Positions 59,896-64,000 of a stretch of 64,000 nt of DNA are shown piece after piece; positions within the stretch are counted from its first letter, which is position 1; every line of letters begins with the position of its first letter. The stretch is from CALCKU01 sp964607445 (lineage in GTDB: Bacteria > Pseudomonadota > Alphaproteobacteria > Caulobacterales > Maricaulaceae): NCBI GenBank assembly GCA_964607445.1, contig CAZSKN010000003.1, forward strand, positions 62,001-126,000, in the 5' to 3' direction. The position numbers were made by a program, and so were the translations under genes. The notes under the pieces are model-generated. The model had not been told where the DNA came from and did not search any database. It saw only the letters and a list, made by a program, of their open reading frames with translations.

Positions 59896-61317
59896 TCACG
59901 ACTTTTCACGGCTTTCCGCTTTCGCATGCTTGCGTGATTTCACACTCGCGGCCCGACAGTTTTGAGCATCTAACGCCCCTGTTTGTGCACCACAGAGTAT
60001 ATAGCGCATAAGTTCCGGTTCTTTGGCATGGCCACTATGGGCATCTTTGGGGTCGACGAAATCATTAACAAGCGGGATGATCTTATCTGCAAATTCAAGC
60101 CGCATATCTATAATTTCAAATCCGATTTTGGAGATGATCTTTTCGCGCAGGCGATCATTTAAGGGAGATAGATTGTTTTGCTCGGCCCGAATAGAGCGTT
60201 TCCAGAGTTGTTCGTAAAAAGGCACCAACTCATAACTCAGGAAATCATTAAGTTCAGACATAGCTATAATTTTGGGGCGGTCCGTATAGGACATTTTTGC
60301 AATAGGGCCCGGTAAAGCTTTTGATAAATTACTGAGTGATAACAACGGGATTTGATTTGCCAGCATATAGGTTTCACTCCCGCGGATCATATCATCATGA
60401 ATGGTTTCGCGGCCGTCAGACAGGGCATGCTGCATCACATCAAAGGTGATTTTACTGCCGAGGCTTTCGGTAACAAAAGCAAATTTCCCGGGCTTGATAT
60501 TACTAAAGCTGGCTTGATTACAAAGCGCGTCATAGCTGACGATTTTACCTTGCCGGGACAGGCTGACCCCGGCCGCATCCAAAGCCGCACTACACATAGC
60601 GCCGCTAATGGCTTTGCGGATTTCAACCCCTGCAGAGCCGAGATACATAACAGCATCGCTAATGCCGTAATTAACAAGATCGTCTTTTAAAACACGATTA
60701 TATTTGCGTCTTAAACCTGCAATGTCCTGAGATGAACCGCGATTGTCATCCTGTCCGACATGGGAAAACTGAATGTCATCCCAAAAGATATTGTCCCAGA
60801 AAACACGGTATACAACAAATTCCATATCTTCGCCAATATTGAGCGTCTGTTTGTCCATACAGACTAATTTATCAAGCTTTAGCTGCGAGCCGGGGATAAC
60901 TGTGTCAAATAAACGTGGGGCATTGCCTTTAACATGAATATATTCGGGCTGCGGGGCCGCCGGGTCATATGGGGGTTCGCCGCAAGAGGTTGTAACAATT
61001 CCGTCCGAGGTATCAAGTTTATAGGCATTGGCAATGCCGCCAATAAAATCACTGGCCAGTTGATCTTTTGTGCGGTCCTCCGTCCATCCAATTCCGTGTA
61101 GATAGATAATATTGACACGTTTTTTACCGTGCCCGGAAACGGGGTTTGCCAAGTTTTCAAGGCCTTTGAAACTGCCTGAATTTATCTCCGGAGAGGCGAG
61201 CGTATTGATGTGGTGAACCTTGACCTTTTGTGTCGATAAGCTTGCACAGGCACTTAAAGTCAAAATGAATGCCAGATATATTAACGATCTAAAATATTGT
61301 AAAACCCTCATAGACAT
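59896..61317 (-). CDS. Lipoprotein with alpha/beta-hydrolase-like motifs
   Basis: A 473-residue lipoprotein (lipobox LTLSAC, Cys24). Motifs suggest a serine-hydrolase-like fold: LHGIG (73-77) would be the oxyanion loop and TESLGS (283-288, Ser285) the nucleophile elbow, though the usual first Gly of GxSxG is Glu-flanked. A long helical C-terminal region ends in a basic tail (RKHAKAESREKS). No named family recognised. The ATG shares a base with the uvrD stop (TGATG); an alternative ATG is at 61311. It is probably periplasmic or outer-membrane bound. Function unknown. Confidence 0.75.
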   Translation of the reverse strand: MSMRVLQYFRSLIYLAFILTLSACASLSTQKVKVHHINTLASPEINSGSFKGLENLANPVSGHGKKRVNIIYLHGIGWTEDRTKDQLASDFIGGIANAYKLDTSDGIVTTSCGEPPYDPAAPQPEYIHVKGNAPRLFDTVIPGSQLKLDKLVCMDKQTLNIGEDMEFVVYRVFWDNIFWDDIQFSHVGQDDNRGSSQDIAGLRRKYNRVLKDDLVNYGISDAVMYLGSAGVEIRKAISGAMCSAALDAAGVSLSRQGKIVSYDALCNQASFSNIKPGKFAFVTESLGSKITFDVMQHALSDGRETIHDDMIRGSETYMLANQIPLLSLSNLSKALPGPIAKMSYTDRPKIIAMSELNDFLSYELVPFYEQLWKRSIRAEQNNLSPLNDRLREKIISKIGFEIIDMRLEFADKIIPLVNDFVDPKDAHSGHAKEPELMRYILCGAQTGALDAQNCRAASVKSRKHAKAESREKS

Positions 61318-63722
61318 CAACTTCGTTCTACAAATGCGTCCAGCACTTTCTTCTGACCCGCCTTTTCAAAATCTACTGTCAACTTTGTCCCTTCTGCGGC
61401 CGAGATGGTTCCATAACCGAATTTCTGATGAAAAATCCGTTCTCCGACTTTAAAGGCAGAGCTTTTAACTTTCGTAGTTTTTTTGACCGCACGCCCCTCT
61501 ATCTGTGTGGGGCCACGCGAGGCATAGGTCGGGCGTGTGGTTTGTCGGTGGTTTTGAAACCGCTGCCACCCGGGCGAGCGCGGAGATTTATGCGGCGTTG
61601 AAGCGTCAGAACCCTCGAAACTCTTTGTAAAACTCTGAGAGCTAGCGGCGCTAAAACGGGTTGAGTTATAATAGCCAGTCTCGGATTGGGCATCTACATG
61701 TTGGGGCGGCAACTCGTCTATGAACCGTGAAGGCAGGGACGATTGCCAAGCGCCGTAAACTTGTCGATTGGCCGCAAAATATATTTTTGCCTTCTCGCGT
61801 GCGCGCGTAATGCCGACATAGGCAAGGCGACGCTCCTCTTCCAGTCCGGCCAAGCCGTTTTCATCCATTGATTTCTGGCTTGGAAATATACCGTCTTCCC
61901 ATCCCGGTAAAAAGACGAGCGGAAATTCCAGACCTTTGGCCGAATGCAGCGTCATCAGGCTAATTTCATCTTCTTGCGGCCCGCGCTCCACATCCAGGAC
62001 GAGGCTAACATGTTCAAGATAGGCATCCAGCGTGTCGAATTCGCCCATGGCCTGAATAAATTCTTTGAGGTTTTCAAGACGTCCGGCTGATTTGGCATCC
62101 TTATTATCACGCCACATCTGCGTATAGCCAGACTCATCGAGAATGCGTTCTGCCAGCGCGGTATGGGAAATATGTTGTCCGTCACGTCGCCAGCGGTCAA
62201 TATCTAGGATAAAGGCTTTCAAGGCCGTACGGGCTTTGCCGCGTATTTCGTCGGTTTTGACCAGTTCACGTGTTGCAGTTTCTAGGCTGGCACCCATCGT
62301 GCGGGCCGCCATTTGTAACTTTTGCACTGTGGTAGCCCCGATGCCGCGTTTGGGAACATTAACAATACGTTCAAAAGCCAAATCATCAGTATCAGATTTG
62401 AGTACTCGTAAATAGGCATGGGCATCGCGGATCTCGGCACGTTCGAAAAAGCGCGGCCCGCCAATCACGCGATAAGGCAGGCCAAGCTGAATAAAGCGTT
62501 CTTCAAAACTCCGCATTTGTCGCGATGCCCGTACAAGGATGGCAACATCATTATAGCGCTTGCCATGCGAGCGCCAATTTTCAATTTCACCCGAGATAAT
62601 GCGGGCTTCGGCAGGCGCATCCCAAACCCCTGTGACGCTGACTTTATCGCCGCCGTCAATATCTGTCCAAAGGGTCTTGCCAAGCCTGTCCTGATTGGCG
62701 GCGATAAGCCCGGAGGCCGCCCCGAGGATATGGGCTGTGGAGCGATAATTACGTTCGAGTTTAACGACTTTCGCGCCGGGGAAGTCTTTTTCAAATCGTA
62801 ATATATTATCGACTTCCGCTCCGCGCCATCCATAAATAGACTGATCATCATCCCCGACAACACATAGATTTTGTGTCCCTGAATTGCCGGTGTTCTGCGC
62901 GAGTAAACGAAGCCAGAGATATTGGCAGACATTTGTGTCTTGATATTCGTCGACCAGAATATATTTAAACTTGGCGTGATAACGCTTTAAGATATCGGGA
63001 TTTTGGGTGAAAAGTGTGAGGTTGTGGAGCAGGAGATCGCCAAAATCACAGGCGTTCAACGTTTTCAATCGATCTTGATAGGTTTTATATAAGGCACCGC
63101 CTTTACCATCGGCAAATTTATAGGCTTCATTGGATGTGATTTTATCAGGCGTCCAACCTTTGTTCTTCCAACTGTCAATCAGAGTTGCGAGATATCTCGC
63201 CGTCCAGCGTTTTTCGTCTATATCGGCGGCCTTTATCACTTGTTTAAGCAGGCGAATCTGATCGTCAGTGTCCAGAATAGTAAAGCTGGATTTCAATCCA
63301 ACTATTTCGGCATGGATGCGTAATATTTTAGCGGCAATGGAATGAAAGGTTCCCAGCCAAGGCAGGCCTTCGACCGCATCCCCGATTAAGCTTTCTACGC
63401 GTTCGCGCATTTCACGCGCCGCTTTGTTTGTAAATGTCACTGACAGGATTTGCGAAGGGTAAGCCAAACCCTGTGTGAGTATATGCGCTAAGCGACAGGT
63501 CAGAACCCGGGTTTTACCTGTGCCGGCTCCGGCCAGTACAAGCACAGGCCCTTCTGTTGCCAAAACCGCGTCGGTTTGTTCAGGGTTTAATCCGTCTAGA
63601 TAGGCAGCATTATGCGACGAGGGAGGGCGGCGTAAAGGCATGGCTTGCGCAGATATAGACCCGGTTTGCGGCGATGGTGGGCGCGGCGGGGCGGATTGGA
63701 ACGAATCAGCGGTAGATGACAT
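61317..63722 (-). CDS. uvrD: ATP-dependent DNA helicase UvrD/PcrA
   Basis: Superfamily 1 helicase for excision and mismatch repair. The 801-residue protein has Walker A LAGAGTGKTRVLT, motif Ia, Walker B LVDEYQDTN, motif III GDDDQSIYGWRGA, motif IV region LERNYRS, and motifs V and VI (TLHSAKGLEF, YVGITRAREKA). A basic, serine-rich linker precedes the small C-terminal domain FGYGTISAAEGTKLTVDFEK that is typical of PcrA/UvrD. The N-terminal 30 residues are proline-rich. Start at ATG 63722. Length is normal. Confidence 0.96.
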   Translation of the reverse strand: MSSTADSFQSAPPRPPSPQTGSISAQAMPLRRPPSSHNAAYLDGLNPEQTDAVLATEGPVLVLAGAGTGKTRVLTCRLAHILTQGLAYPSQILSVTFTNKAAREMRERVESLIGDAVEGLPWLGTFHSIAAKILRIHAEIVGLKSSFTILDTDDQIRLLKQVIKAADIDEKRWTARYLATLIDSWKNKGWTPDKITSNEAYKFADGKGGALYKTYQDRLKTLNACDFGDLLLHNLTLFTQNPDILKRYHAKFKYILVDEYQDTNVCQYLWLRLLAQNTGNSGTQNLCVVGDDDQSIYGWRGAEVDNILRFEKDFPGAKVVKLERNYRSTAHILGAASGLIAANQDRLGKTLWTDIDGGDKVSVTGVWDAPAEARIISGEIENWRSHGKRYNDVAILVRASRQMRSFEERFIQLGLPYRVIGGPRFFERAEIRDAHAYLRVLKSDTDDLAFERIVNVPKRGIGATTVQKLQMAARTMGASLETATRELVKTDEIRGKARTALKAFILDIDRWRRDGQHISHTALAERILDESGYTQMWRDNKDAKSAGRLENLKEFIQAMGEFDTLDAYLEHVSLVLDVERGPQEDEISLMTLHSAKGLEFPLVFLPGWEDGIFPSQKSMDENGLAGLEEERRLAYVGITRAREKAKIYFAANRQVYGAWQSSLPSRFIDELPPQHVDAQSETGYYNSTRFSAASSQSFTKSFEGSDASTPHKSPRSPGWQRFQNHRQTTRPTYASRGPTQIEGRAVKKTTKVKSSAFKVGERIFHQKFGYGTISAAEGTKLTVDFEKAGQKKVLDAFVERS

Positions 63723-63933
63723 GTTGGGAACATATGTGAAACATATGAGTTTGGCTATGGTTTGACTTTAGAAAACATGCGCATTTGGCCTTGCTTGTCT
63801 TGTTATTCATGTGTTGGTCGGCAGGTCTTGGCCCAGCAGGTCTTGAAAAACTATGGGCCGTCTACTCTATTTGAAACGCGAGACGGATTGCAGCGCGAGT
63901 GTGATTCTATAGCAATATATGAAAAAGGCAATT

Positions 63934-64000
63934 ATGCCACGATATGTAATACCTACATTGCTGATTTCGGTGCTATTCGTGCCCGTTGCGCAGGGCCAGA
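63934..64000 (+). CDS. Start of an exported protein (cut by window edge)
   Basis: Begins ATG 63934 with AAAAAGG 6 bases before it (ATG 63919 is an alternative giving MKKAIMPRY...). The 22 visible residues make a classic signal peptide: basic start, hydrophobic core IPTLLISVLFVPV, and a probable cleavage site after AQG. The rest lies outside the window, so no family can be named. A longer frame from 63777 in another phase is open to the edge but unusually cysteine-rich and lacks support. Confidence 0.55.
   Translation, partial: MPRYVIPTLLISVLFVPVAQGQ

Noticed and set aside
63777..64000. Open frame to the window edge starting ATG 63777
   Set aside because: Cysteine-rich, atypical composition and no ribosome site; the overlapping frame from 63934 has both a ribosome site and a textbook signal peptide.

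Overview
The window is chromosomal DNA of a Gram-negative alphaproteobacterium. The evidence is the alphaproteobacterial order murG-murC-murB-ddl-ftsQ-ftsA-ftsZ followed by lpxC-bamD-recN-ligA, an iscR/suf operon of alphaproteobacterial layout, two perfect CtrA-type boxes (TTAA-N7-TTAA), GANTC sites of the CcrM type, and moderate base composition. A stalked or prosthecate marine relative of Caulobacterales (Hyphomonadaceae or Maricaulales type) fits best. That placement is inference, since no rRNA is present.

Region 1 (1-15110) makes the cell wall and envelope and drives division: peptidoglycan precursor synthesis, the FtsQAZ divisome, lipid A (lpxC), outer-membrane assembly (bamD), and the repair genes recN and ligA. 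A wrecked M28 metallopeptidase gene lies antisense between ftsZ and lpxC. A CtrA box sits just before ftsZ. Region 2 (15125-18709) holds an uncharacterised exported protein, anmK (wall recycling) and a small alpha/beta hydrolase.

Region 3 (18761-28393) is the Fe-S assembly operon iscR - cysteine desulfurase - sufB - [lipoprotein, exported Rid, cytosolic Rid, cupin, membrane protein] - sufC - [cupin] - sufD - sufS - sufT - sufA. It is preceded by a near-consensus type-1 IscR operator. The six non-Suf genes embedded in it are the most unusual part of the window. The operon is followed by four exact 14-bp tandem repeats and a 100-N assembly gap flanked by an identical 55-mer.

Region 4 (28679-38695) has glutathione-transferase-like proteins, a YjbR-like protein, a membrane-anchored hydrolase, a DEAD-box helicase with a long basic tail, a fatty-acid beta-oxidation pair (thiolase then FadJ-type) and an old-yellow-enzyme homologue. 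Region 5 (38746-49449) has a CtrA-marked YbjN gene with proC, an EnvZ/OmpR-like pair, ilvE, two CDP-alcohol phosphatidyltransferases, uvrC, a pterin group (folB, a FolM-like SDR, a QueD homologue), a Na+/Ca2+ exchanger and a 43-residue membrane protein.

Region 6 (49600-64000) has a VOC protein, a BON-LysM protein, a structured intergenic region, a YbaY-like exported protein, trhO, xdhC-mocA-TSUP genes without their target enzyme, aminopeptidase P, a 52-residue basic protein with its own terminator, prmA, a lipoprotein with hydrolase-like motifs, uvrD, and the start of an exported protein cut by the window edge. No rRNA, tRNA, CRISPR array, prophage or insertion sequence was recognised.
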